From: Halorussus caseinilyticus
GTDB taxonomy: Archaea > Halobacteriota > Halobacteria > Halobacteriales > Haladaptataceae
Assembly (NCBI RefSeq): GCF_029338395.1
Contig: NZ_CP119809.1
Location: forward strand, 2,170,001 to 2,234,000
Direction: 5' to 3'
Length of the DNA: 64,000 nucleotides
Each line of letters begins with the position of its first letter. Positions within the stretch are counted from its first letter, which is position 1. A program made the translations under genes and the position numbers. Shown piece after piece: positions 1 to 7,184 of the stretch. The notes beneath the pieces are model-generated. The model did no database searches, was not told where the DNA came from, and worked only from the letters and a program-made list of their open reading frames with translations.

Positions 1-189
1 TTCGGCGCGCCGACTGCGCTGGCGATGGGAAGCGGCGCGGCCCCGGTCCGGACCGAGACCCGCGAGGGGGACCTCTGCGTCTGGGTCCGCGAGGACCGAA
101 CCGGTCTCGGAGACGGGGACGCCACGCCCCGTCTCGCCGGACGAACGGTAGACGGCCGTCCGCTGGCGGGCACTGCCGACGGAGCCTGA
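1..189 (+). CDS. C-terminal fragment of an unidentified protein
   Basis: Frame 1 is open from the first base to a TGA at 187-189 and gives about 62 residues, with no start in the window. The end is rich in G, A, R and D (for example DLCVWVRED, then DGRPLAGTADGA) and has the high third-position GC of the chromosome. I do not recognise the family. It lies about 60 nt from the convergent end of the next gene. Confidence 0.55.
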   Translation, partial: FGAPTALAMGSGAAPVRTETREGDLCVWVREDRTGLGDGDATPRLAGRTVDGRPLAGTADGA

Positions 190-249
190 TTCCGACGTTG
201 TTCGGCGACAGAGACGATTCTTCGAGGAACGGCCGGAACGGTCGGATTC

Positions 250-639
250 TCAGTACGTCCGATAGCTCGCCGACCCCACCTCGACCCGGACCAGCACGTT
301 CTCGGGGTACTCGTCGGGGTCCGAACCGTACTTGGGATGGATGCGCTCGGCCGCCTCCCGGCGTGCTTCGGGGTCCTCGACCACCGTCGCGGTCCCGCAC
401 AGAGTGACTCGCCACCGGGCCTGTCCGCCCTCGTCTTTCTGGACCGACACCGCGACTCTCGGGTTCTCGCGGACGTTCGCCAGCTTTCGGCCGCCGGTCA
501 GCACCTCCAGCACGCCGTCGTCGTAGTGGTACCACACCGGCGCGACGTGCGGGCGGTCGTCGGCGCAGGTGGCGAAGTGAGCCATCAGGGGTTCGCTGGT
601 CAGCAACGCTTCGGCTTTCGACGGGATGGCGCTGGACAT
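250..639 (-). CDS. pyridoxamine 5'-phosphate oxidase-like FMN/F420-binding protein
   Basis: A 129-residue protein of the small split-barrel family (PPOX/F420-type). The N-terminal helix region (SKAEALLTSEPLMAHFATC) is followed by VAPVWYHYDDGVLEVLTGG, RKLANVRENPRVAVSVQKDE and VTLCGTATVVED, the usual order of this fold. Such proteins bind FMN or F420 and reduce small molecules; the substrate cannot be told from sequence. An in-frame ATG three codons upstream (648) is an equally possible start. The long open frame further upstream is antisense to the next gene and is not part of this protein. Confidence 0.8.
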   Translation of the reverse strand: MSSAIPSKAEALLTSEPLMAHFATCADDRPHVAPVWYHYDDGVLEVLTGGRKLANVRENPRVAVSVQKDEGGQARWRVTLCGTATVVEDPEARREAAERIHPKYGSDPDEYPENVLVRVEVGSASYRTY

Positions 640-713
640 GGCCCACATCAAGGTAGTGGCGTGGAAAACGCTTCCGCCGGTCGCGCGCCGGGACCGTGCC
701 CGGTCCGTGCCGG

Positions 714-1259
714 TCAGTGAATCGTCACTTCGTAGTCCTCGACAGAGATGTCCACGAGACTGGTCGCCTCGTAGTCGGTCTCGTCGAGCGCTGTCTCGCC
801 CACCTTCCGGATGACGACCACGATGTCGGCTATCTCCGCGCCGATTTCGTCCATCGCGTCGCAGATGGACGCCAGCGTCCCGCCGGTCGAGAGCAGGTCG
901 TCCACGATGAGAACTCGGTCGCCCTCCTCCACGTCGTTGATGTACATCTCCGACTCGGAGTAGCCCGTGGTTTGGTGGAGCGCGACTTCGCCCTCCAGTC
1001 CGTACTCGCGCTTGCGGATGACGACGAGGGGCACGTCGGTCTGTAGCGAGAGCGCGGTGGCGATGTGGATGCCCATCGCCTCGGGCGCGACGATTTTGTC
1101 CACGTCGAGGTCCGCGGCCCGCGTGACCTCGACCACGACTTCCCGCAGAAGTTCGGGTTCGAGCATCGGCACGCCGTTGCTGATGGGGTGGACGAGGTAC
1201 TGGTAGCCGTCCTTGTCGATGATGGGCGCGTCGTGCAGCGATTCGAGGAGTCGGTCCAT
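714..1259 (-). CDS. hpt: HGPRTase-like purine phosphoribosyltransferase
   Basis: 181 residues, matching the archaeal hypoxanthine/adenine phosphoribosyltransferase-like family of haloarchaea in length and layout. The PRPP-binding loop is visible as [13 protein letters not shown], preceded by [17 protein letters not shown] and [12 protein letters not shown]. The expected role is purine salvage, transferring phosphoribose from PRPP to a free base, but the base specificity of haloarchaeal members is uncertain. The start at 1259 ([12 protein letters not shown]) is the family start; the open frame reaches further up but looks non-coding. Confidence 0.88.
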   Translation of the reverse strand: MDRLLESLHDAPIIDKDGYQYLVHPISNGVPMLEPELLREVVVEVTRAADLDVDKIVAPEAMGIHIATALSLQTDVPLVVIRKREYGLEGEVALHQTTGYSESEMYINDVEEGDRVLIVDDLLSTGGTLASICDAMDEIGAEIADIVVVIRKVGETALDETDYEATSLVDISVEDYEVTIH

Positions 1260-1401
1260 GCGGTGTGTTGGGGAGAAGGGTGAGAAAAGCGGTTCGTTCT
1301 TCGGGCGAGGTCGGGACTGGCGGACGCGGGTCGGCGTTCTGCAAGAGCGGTTGTCTGACCCGGCGATAACCTCACGAGCATGCAAGCCGAAGGAGGTCCA
1401 G

Positions 1402-1875
1402 ATGACTGCCTACCGGTTCCGCGTCAAGTTCGACCCCGACCCGACTTCGCTGTGGCGCGATATTGTCGTCGGTGAAAATCGCACCGTCGAAGAGTTCCAA
1501 ACAGCGATTAATCGAGCAGTCGGTCTCGACCACGGACATCTCTGGTTCGTCGGAACCGACGAAGACTACTGGAACAGCGAGGTAAAATACGAATGCACCG
1601 AGGCCTTCGGGGAAACGCCGAATCTCGGGGGTTTCGGATTCGACGAGGAGACGTACGACGCCAGCGAGACCACGATTGGCGAGATGGTCCGACAGTTAGA
1701 ACTGGAGGAACGAGACCGTCTCTGCTACTTGTACGACTACGGCGACGAGTGGCGCTTCTACGCCATCTGTACGGAAATCGTCGGCGACGAATCGAGCGAC
1801 CGAGAGCCGGAAGTCCGAAAGCGAAAAGGCGACCCAATCGACCAGTACGGTGCGTCCAATCCGCGGGAGACCTGA
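1402..1875 (+). CDS. plasmid pRiA4b ORF-3 family protein
   Basis: 157 residues. It begins [20 protein letters not shown] and contains [20 protein letters not shown], then [13 protein letters not shown], the hallmark blocks of the pRiA4b ORF-3-like domain. The function of this family is unknown; members are common on plasmids and beside mobile elements. AGGAGGT at 1391-1397 lies five bases before the ATG and fixes the start. The gene ends 40 bp before the proposed left attachment repeat, so it is probably the host gene next to the insertion site, although it could itself be mobile cargo. Confidence 0.8.
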   Translation: MTAYRFRVKFDPDPTSLWRDIVVGENRTVEEFQTAINRAVGLDHGHLWFVGTDEDYWNSEVKYECTEAFGETPNLGGFGFDEETYDASETTIGEMVRQLELEERDRLCYLYDYGDEWRFYAICTEIVGDESSDREPEVRKRKGDPIDQYGASNPRET

Positions 1876-1915
1876 GCGTACTCGACGCGCCGAGAGCTAC
1901 CAGTCACGTCTCGAA

Positions 1916-1928
1916 GGCCTCGGCACTC
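1916..1928 (+). repeat. putative attL core (13-bp direct repeat)
   Basis: GGCCTCGGCACTC occurs here and again, identical and in the same orientation, at 23594-23606. Immediately inside this copy the sequence becomes AT-rich (attattaccgacttacgaa). It lies in the space after the pRiA4b-like gene, not in a tRNA gene. Confidence 0.55.
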
Positions 1929-2054
1929 GAACCAGTGATTATTACCGACTTACGAAACTATTTATAGAAAAATCCAATTCTCATTCAAACCGACAGACGA
2001 CGATGGGATACGCCGGACGATGCGCCCTATCTTGTGGAATGAAATGGGCGGAGA

Positions 2055-2171
2055 TTATGCGTGAAAGCTCTCATCACAACTTCGGCAGGTAGCCCACTGC
2101 CCTGCCTTCACTTTCTGCTTTTCACCGCACTCAGGGCACTCGCGCCACACAGAGCGATTTCGATGGGACAT
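2055..2171 (-). CDS. small zinc-ribbon protein
   Basis: A 38-residue gene reading MSHRNRSVWRECPECGEKQ, then KVKAGQWATCRSCDESFHA. Two CxxC knuckles (C12/C15 and C29/C32) form a minimal zinc ribbon. The ATG is at 2169-2171 and the TAA at 2055-2057. Small ribbons like this are common near haloarchaeal mobile genes and may bind nucleic acid or act as antitoxin or adaptor, but no function can be assigned. It is read away from the TIR gene, so the two probably do not share a transcript. Confidence 0.6.
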   Translation of the reverse strand: MSHRNRSVWRECPECGEKQKVKAGQWATCRSCDESFHA

Positions 2172-2346
2172 ACTCTCACCAACGGAGCCTTGATGTAAAT
2201 CTCTAATCCGTAATCCGATTCACTAACCAGCGAGACCACTTTCACTCCGGTTGGAGGACCTTCATGGCAGTTGGCTACAAAGTGCAGCTCAGCAGAGTCA
2301 CGTAAGAGAAAGACTCTACAAAATCCCCCGCAGAGGACTCATCACT

Positions 2347-2796
2347 ATGTCATTCCGAAACAACCGAACTAGCTCGTTAAACGCGAAACGCCGGAGCGAA
2401 TACCGACTGTTCATCTCTCACTCATGGAGTTACAGCAATGAGTACGAACGGATGGTCGACCTTTTGGACGACGCGAATTATTTCGAGTACAAGAACTATA
2501 GCATTCCTTCAGAGAAGGAAATTGACGCTGACACCGACAAGGAATTAGCAGAAGCACTTAGAGAAGGGCAAATTAAACCGTCATCTGTCGTCGTGGTACT
2601 CGCTGGGTTGTACTCAACGTATAGCGACTGGATTGGGAAGGAGATACGAATTGCAGAACAGGAAAATAAACCCATCTTGGGGGTGGAGCCATGGGGAAGC
2701 GACCGCACCTCCGACTACGTTGAACGTCATGCAGACAAAATGGTGGGATGGAACACCAGTTCCGTTGTCGAAGGGGTTCGAGACTTGGCTCCATGA
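2347..2796 (+). CDS. TIR-like (MTH538/ThsB type) domain protein
   Basis: A 149-residue single-domain protein. The core is YRLFISHSWSYSNEYERMVDLL (residues 19-40), then SSVVVVLAGLYSTYSDWIGKEI (79-100) and NKPILGVEPWG. The Glu at position 99, within W-x3-E, matches the catalytic Glu position of NAD-cleaving TIR domains, so activity is plausible. This subtype is the TIR-like family that includes the Thoeris sensor ThsB, which makes signalling nucleotides from NAD; which role applies here is unknown. The ATG at 2347 starts the recognisable protein. The stop overlaps the start of the membrane protein gene, so the two are co-translated. Confidence 0.82.
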   Translation: MSFRNNRTSSLNAKRRSEYRLFISHSWSYSNEYERMVDLLDDANYFEYKNYSIPSEKEIDADTDKELAEALREGQIKPSSVVVVLAGLYSTYSDWIGKEIRIAEQENKPILGVEPWGSDRTSDYVERHADKMVGWNTSSVVEGVRDLAP

Positions 2797-3401
2797 ACGA
2801 CGAGGAGAGCGAAAGTTCAAACAACACTGGCGAGGCTGTCGGCCAGAATCCTGAGCTTGAGCAATGGAAGTTCTACGGCCAATCCACTCACCAGGTGAGC
2901 AACCGTCGACTCAAGAACAATCGCTTCTATTTGCGCCTTCTAATCGCGCTACTAGGTGTTGCTGGTATCGGGGCGAAATTGGGATACGTAACTCCTGTCG
3001 GAATCATGTTTATCGGTGCTATCGGTCTTCCTTTCTGCGTTCTTTGGACGTTCCATATCCTCTCGTATAAGCAACTGAATAGCGGGAAATACCGAGTTCT
3101 GTGGGAAATCGCTGATAACCTCCCGTATGACCCGTTCAAAATGGAATGGGAGCGCCTCAAAGAAGGCGAGAAACCAGACGTCTACATTAAACATACTACT
3201 GTCGAGGTCTGGTGGCCGCGCGTGTTTGGGTTCTTCTACGCCGTGTTGTTCGTTTACGGAGCACTCTCTCTACTGAAGATGCTGGATTTCTATTGGTGGG
3301 CTGTTGGTCTCCTCGCCGCTATCTGGGGAGTCTATGCATTCTTCGTAATTCGGGGTGAAAGCCCGACGCAGAAGTACTGGGATTACACCGGAGAAGAGTA
3401 G
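2793..3401 (+). CDS. RipA-type small membrane protein paired with TIR
   Basis: 202 residues. Two membrane segments near residues 46-90 (LRLLIALLGVAGIGAKLGY, then PVGIMFIGAIGLPFCVLW) are followed by a cytoplasmic block with SYKQLNSGKYRVLWEI, LPYDPFKMEWERL and two further membrane segments. The LNSGKxxVLxEIxxxLPxxPxxxEWE pattern is what I know from the RipA-like octameric membrane protein family often found in conflict loci. It starts in an ATGA overlap with the TIR gene. By analogy it could be the membrane effector triggered by a TIR-made signal; that is inference. Confidence 0.65.
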   Translation: MNDEESESSNNTGEAVGQNPELEQWKFYGQSTHQVSNRRLKNNRFYLRLLIALLGVAGIGAKLGYVTPVGIMFIGAIGLPFCVLWTFHILSYKQLNSGKYRVLWEIADNLPYDPFKMEWERLKEGEKPDVYIKHTTVEVWWPRVFGFFYAVLFVYGALSLLKMLDFYWWAVGLLAAIWGVYAFFVIRGESPTQKYWDYTGEE

Positions 3402-3411
3402 AGAGTGAAGA

Positions 3412-4233
3412 TTAGCCTGTGTGGTCTACAATCGCCCCCACGATTGAATTCTGTCGCCATCCAACCGTCTCAACTGCTGCCTCTTCCACCACATTTGGTG
3501 TCTGTTTCGCTCCATGCGGGCGAATTCCGACGATTGGTTTATTGAATTCGTCCGCTAGCTCAATCTCGTTCTGAATCCATTCCCTGTGGGCACTATACAT
3601 CCCTGCAAGCACGAGGACAACGGAAGTCGTCCGAATTTGGTCTCGGAGTCGAGCACGAAGATGGACATCATTTACCGTATCAAGCGGGTCGGTCAACGGA
3701 ACGCTATGGTCCTGCCATTCTAGTTCGTCGAAATCATCGAGGAATTCGACTACTCGCTCGTAATCGTCGTTATAGTCCCAAGCATGGCTGATGAACACGT
3801 TGTACTGTCGATTCTCGGGACGAGGTCGCTGTTGAATACCGCCAGTACTGCCCGCGCTTTTGCTCGACTCAGAACCGAGGAGTTGGTTAAGGATATCCCA
3901 GAGTATCTTAACTACGACAGCACCTCCAGCGAGAACGAGAATGCCGAGAACGTCCCCTGCGACCTCATCTTTGCTTTCTATAAACCGCTTGAGAAGCTCG
4001 TAGCGCGTCACAAAATAGACATTCGTGTTTCCGGGTTCCCAAATTGCGATATCATTTGAACTCGCCCAGCTCTGATGATGCACTCGGACGCCTGGAAGAA
4101 CATCCGTATGAGCATCGAAATCATACGGGATTGGCGGGACTTCATCCTGTTGAACATATTCAAGAGAGTTGTTATAGCGGACATTGTGGCGTATCTCTTG
4201 CCAAGTTCGTCCTGAGCGGTCCGGCAAATCCAT
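3412..4233 (-). CDS. membrane-linked TIR-like protein with novel N-terminal region
   Basis: 273 residues. Residues 1-90 are an unrecognised polar region (WQEIRHNVRYNN; IAIWEPGNTNVYFVTRYELL). One hydrophobic helix follows at about 94-116 (DVLGILVLAGGAVVVKILWDI), then a Ser/Gly linker and a C-terminal TIR-like domain (YNVFISHAWDYNDDYERVVEFL from 144; EWIQNEIELADEFNKPIVGI). The catalytic-position Glu is 223. It is convergent with the TIR/RipA pair and the two TIR domains are clearly related, but the architecture differs. It may use the N-terminal region as sensor or anchor. A TATA box 27 nt upstream suggests leaderless expression. Confidence 0.78.
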   Translation of the reverse strand: MDLPDRSGRTWQEIRHNVRYNNSLEYVQQDEVPPIPYDFDAHTDVLPGVRVHHQSWASSNDIAIWEPGNTNVYFVTRYELLKRFIESKDEVAGDVLGILVLAGGAVVVKILWDILNQLLGSESSKSAGSTGGIQQRPRPENRQYNVFISHAWDYNDDYERVVEFLDDFDELEWQDHSVPLTDPLDTVNDVHLRARLRDQIRTTSVVLVLAGMYSAHREWIQNEIELADEFNKPIVGIRPHGAKQTPNVVEEAAVETVGWRQNSIVGAIVDHTG

Positions 4234-4253
4234 ACAGTACAGCTATTCCTGAT

Positions 4254-4265
4254 GATATTATATTC
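4254..4265 (-). promoter_or_regulatory. TATA box of the second TIR gene
   Basis: Read on the minus strand the bases are GAATATAATATC, centred about 27 nt before the ATG at 4233. That is the haloarchaeal spacing for a leaderless transcript beginning at the start codon. Confidence 0.5.
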
Positions 4266-4421
4266 TTGGAACTTAACAACCGCAGTTCAGAGAATGCGAC
4301 TTAGCTCGGTATCGCACTAGAGTGCTCACTGTTCAACCTGAGGCACTCATATAGATTTCAAATAACAGATACGAAGTAATCATATCGAAATAGTTGACTT
4401 ACTATACAATAGGGTAACAGT

Positions 4422-5573
4422 ATGTCCGACCTGAGTAAACTGCGGGAAATGGTGGAAGAAGAGGCTGAGCGGAGAAGACAGCTTCGTGAACAGATTAGTT
4501 TTGAGGAGTGCTCGGAAATAAAACTCGCAGGAGAACTATTTCGAGAGAAAGGTATCGAAGAGGTAGCTAACGAACTCGGACAGTCTCTCGATGAGACAAG
4601 GAATCTGATAAAAAGATATGCTGTACTGGTGAACTCCCCAACTGAGAATGTTCCCGCTATGGCAATGCTACGGGGAGTCAAGTATTACGGCGGGCAAGTT
4701 TCGCTCGAGGAGTTATCCGAAGAAGCTGACTCGCGTGAAGAAGTTGAAGAAGAGATTCGGGATTTTGTCGCCGTTACTCTCGACGAAAATGACATTGAGA
4801 GTATCGAAGTTGACTCCGTCGAAATTCCCGAAGATGCGGTCTATCCCGAGATAATGACTGAGACAGTTCGAAAAGTGCAACAATCCCTGTCATCCATCTC
4901 ACCGCCACCAGCACTCTACACTGGGCTCGCTGATGTCTCTGCTCGCATTTCGGAGACTGTCACCAATCTTCAGCCAGCGTTTGAATCCTTGTCCAGAGCG
5001 ATTTCTCGAATTCTCCCCGAGATTACACGTGCCATCGAAGGTGGTGTCTCGAATTTCGATAGTCCAAAGGATTACGACCCTGACAGAGTGAGATTTGATG
5101 AATCTGCTGAAGCTATTGCTGTTTCATCGTTAGAACGTTTCGTTGAACAGATTGAGCGGGAAGAAGTTCCAGAGCTCAGGTCGTACATCGAGCGTCTTGA
5201 ATTTGCGCTAGAGCACCACAGCGACGAGCAGTACGTCGCGCCTATTTTCGTCTTCATTAGCGTTCAAGACGGCCTCATGGATTGGCTCTGCCGACAAGAT
5301 GGCGTGACACCTGATGACCAGAGCCGCTTCGGTGATGATATTTACCGATGGGATACAAAGCGGGATACTCTTGCTCGACTCTATGAAGGATGGTATGACG
5401 TTGACACGGGGAAATTCATTCAGAACCTCGACGCGTTCTATCAGCACAGAAACGCGATAATGCATGGGGACCCATTGGCGTATTTCGACCGGAATATTGC
5501 TACGATTTCATTACTTTTCTTAGATGCTACTCTCTACACTGTCATTGAATACGCAGACCAGAATGTAGAGTAG
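4422..5573 (+). CDS. HEPN-motif protein (putative ribonuclease)
   Basis: 383 residues. The N-terminus is a charged coiled coil, then an HTH-like stretch (GIEEVANELGQSLDETRNLIKRYAV, about residues 46-70). A long acidic/helical middle follows, and a C-terminal helical domain has FYQHRNAIMHGDP. The R343-x4-H348 (RNxxxH) signature is that of HEPN ribonucleases, with helices on both sides (FVFISVQDGLMDWL upstream; ISLLFLDATLYTVIEYA downstream). HEPN proteins commonly cleave RNA in toxin-antitoxin and abortive systems. No MNT-type partner is adjacent, so this could be a stand-alone sensor-effector. The HEPN call rests on motif and position only. ATG follows a TATA-like ttactatac by about 20 nt. Confidence 0.6.
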   Translation: MSDLSKLREMVEEEAERRRQLREQISFEECSEIKLAGELFREKGIEEVANELGQSLDETRNLIKRYAVLVNSPTENVPAMAMLRGVKYYGGQVSLEELSEEADSREEVEEEIRDFVAVTLDENDIESIEVDSVEIPEDAVYPEIMTETVRKVQQSLSSISPPPALYTGLADVSARISETVTNLQPAFESLSRAISRILPEITRAIEGGVSNFDSPKDYDPDRVRFDESAEAIAVSSLERFVEQIEREEVPELRSYIERLEFALEHHSDEQYVAPIFVFISVQDGLMDWLCRQDGVTPDDQSRFGDDIYRWDTKRDTLARLYEGWYDVDTGKFIQNLDAFYQHRNAIMHGDPLAYFDRNIATISLLFLDATLYTVIEYADQNVE

Positions 5574-5612
5574 AAGCTTATGGATATTATATTCAATAGT
5601 GAATCTGAGAAT

Positions 5613-6338
5613 TCAACCAACATTCGTACTCAATTTTTGTACCTCTTCGGGATTCACTCGTAATCGTTCGAGGTGTCGACGGTTTTTGACATTCTCTGCT
5701 AGCGAGAGTAGTTCTCTCCCCCGGAGCTCAAGCCACGTCGTCCCAAAATGACCTCGCTCTTCCTCGGTTGCAGGTATCCAATAGCAATCTCCAATGTACT
5801 CCTTGCTCCCGTTGGAAGCGAACGCAAGCGCATTCGTCTCTTCTGGCAATGAGGTCAACGCTTCCTGAGCAGCAATCAGATACTTGGTCCCCAATGCGAC
5901 GAAGACCAAGTCGTAGCCTTCGGCAAAGATTTGCCGGAGGTCCTGAGGGATATTTTTCTCCCGGCCAACAGCCGCTACTAACTCGTTGTTGGTCATCGTA
6001 TCTACGTCGAGGTTCATCCGTTCTGCCCGTTGACGAACCTGCTCAATCTCGCTAAACGTACACTCGTAGGACGGAATCTCTGTCCCAGCAGAGAGAACAC
6101 CAAACCCGGCAGAGATGATACGCCAATCGATATCGGCAACCTCTGAAAGCTGTTTTACTGCAGATTTGATATTTTCGTGCTCGCGTCCCGTGTACATCTC
6201 AGCCGCCGATGTCACAGCATCAGGATACTCTCTCAGTAACTCTGTCCGCCCCCGTGAGTCTATCTCTTCGGGACCGATAACGGCATCAAATCGCTTCGTT
6301 CCGGAACAAGGTGAGATAACGAGCACATCCAATCCCAT
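5613..6338 (-). CDS. DUF6884/YaaA-like protein
   Basis: 241 residues. It opens with LDVLVISPCSGTKRFDAV, a PCSxTK motif shared with DUF6884, YaaA/DUF328 and the PCSATKP block of archaeosine synthase. Further on are AEMYTGREHENI, WRIISAGFGVLSAGTEIPSYE, DLRQIFAEGYDLVFVALGTKYL and WLELRGRELL. Members of this broad superfamily are linked to 7-deazapurine chemistry or DNA binding; the reaction here is unknown. It is divergent from the GIY-YIG-like gene across an 83-bp promoter region, so co-regulation is likely. Fragments resembling its DLRQIFA region recur at 16.3 kb and weakly at 11.6 kb. Confidence 0.6.
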   Translation of the reverse strand: MGLDVLVISPCSGTKRFDAVIGPEEIDSRGRTELLREYPDAVTSAAEMYTGREHENIKSAVKQLSEVADIDWRIISAGFGVLSAGTEIPSYECTFSEIEQVRQRAERMNLDVDTMTNNELVAAVGREKNIPQDLRQIFAEGYDLVFVALGTKYLIAAQEALTSLPEETNALAFASNGSKEYIGDCYWIPATEEERGHFGTTWLELRGRELLSLAENVKNRRHLERLRVNPEEVQKLSTNVG

Positions 6339-6421
6339 CGGTGTATTCTTGTTCTGAATGACTACTCAGAGAACGAAACTCTTTGTGGACGTACCGGAGT
6401 AGCATATGCTAAGAGACAACG

Positions 6422-7132
6422 ATGGCACGACGTGAGGATATTAACCGGCTCTATGAACTCCTTGACGAGCTAGAGCAGACAGTCGGCGGGAAACAGAAGC
6501 TCAAGGACTGCACCGGCTACATGGACTGGCCCGACCGAGGCGTCTACTTCTTTTTTGCATCAGACGAGCGCCGCAACGGCGACGACCAACTTCGAATTAC
6601 TCGCATCGGGACTCACGCTGTTTCCGAAGGAAGCAGTACCTCACTCTGGGACCGACTCAGAACGCATCGCGGAGCAAAGCGGGGAACCTACGAAGGTGGC
6701 GGGAACCATCGAGGCTCCGTCTTCCGGAAACGAGTCGGTGAGGCATTCGTCGAACGTGACGACCGACACGATGAGTATCCGCATTGGGGCGAGGGGTCAA
6801 GTGCAAAACGAGAGCGCCGACTCGATGAACTTGAGATGGAGCGGCGAGTAAGCGACTATCTCCGGGACCTGCCGTTCCTCTGGCTAAACGTGGATGACGA
6901 ACCAAGCGCCGAGAGCCAACGGGCCTACATCGAGCGAAACTCGATTGCACTCCTCAGTAACTACCAGCGAAAGGCCGTTGATGCTAGTTCAGATGACTGG
7001 CTGGGCAATCATAGTCGAAGCAAGAAAATCCGCGAATCCGGACTATGGAACGTGAACCACGTCGATGAAGACTATGACTCAGAGTTCCTCAACCGACTCG
7101 AAGAACAGATAGAATCGACATCCCCTGTCTGA
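6422..7132 (+). CDS. GIY-YIG-like nuclease family protein
   Basis: 236 residues. The GIY-YIG pattern is visible as DRGVYFFF (residues 38-45), RITRIGTHAV (58-67) and SLWDRLRTHRG (74-84). GGGNHRGSVFRKRVG follows, and later YIERNSIALLSNY supplies a candidate catalytic Glu. The tail SGLWNVNHVDEDYD is typical of this conserved group. I infer a GIY-YIG endonuclease fold; sequence outside the motif is specific to this family, and no target is known. It sits 53 nt before the DUF262-HNH gene and divergent from the DUF6884-like gene, which suggests a three-gene module. Confidence 0.55.
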   Translation: MARREDINRLYELLDELEQTVGGKQKLKDCTGYMDWPDRGVYFFFASDERRNGDDQLRITRIGTHAVSEGSSTSLWDRLRTHRGAKRGTYEGGGNHRGSVFRKRVGEAFVERDDRHDEYPHWGEGSSAKRERRLDELEMERRVSDYLRDLPFLWLNVDDEPSAESQRAYIERNSIALLSNYQRKAVDASSDDWLGNHSRSKKIRESGLWNVNHVDEDYDSEFLNRLEEQIESTSPV

Positions 7133-7147
7133 GAATCGACCGACAGG

Positions 7148-7160
7148 ACTACTATTATAA
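7148..7160 (+). promoter_or_regulatory. TATA box for the DUF262-HNH gene
   Basis: TACTATTATAACG lies about 30 nt before the ATG at 7185. This gives the nuclease gene its own leaderless promoter despite the short gap from the upstream gene. Confidence 0.45.
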
Positions 7161-7184
7161 CGGTAATGTCTGTACAGCTATAAC

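Noticed and set aside
250-1344. Long minus-strand frame extending through the phosphoribosyltransferase gene
   Set aside because: Only the last 129 residues match a family; the rest is the out-of-frame shadow of the hpt-like gene with Arg/Gly-rich nonsense composition.
1916-1928. Insertion into a tRNA gene
   Set aside because: I looked for T-loop and acceptor-stem patterns around both repeats and found none.
2347-3401. Calling the TIR operon Thoeris
   Set aside because: The TIR is ThsB-like, but there is no ThsA (NADase/SLOG) gene; the partner is a membrane protein.
5613-6338. Assignment as a Dpd (7-deazapurine DNA modification) gene
   Set aside because: Only the PCSxTK-type similarity is visible; no DpdA-like transglycosylase or other dpd genes are in the island.
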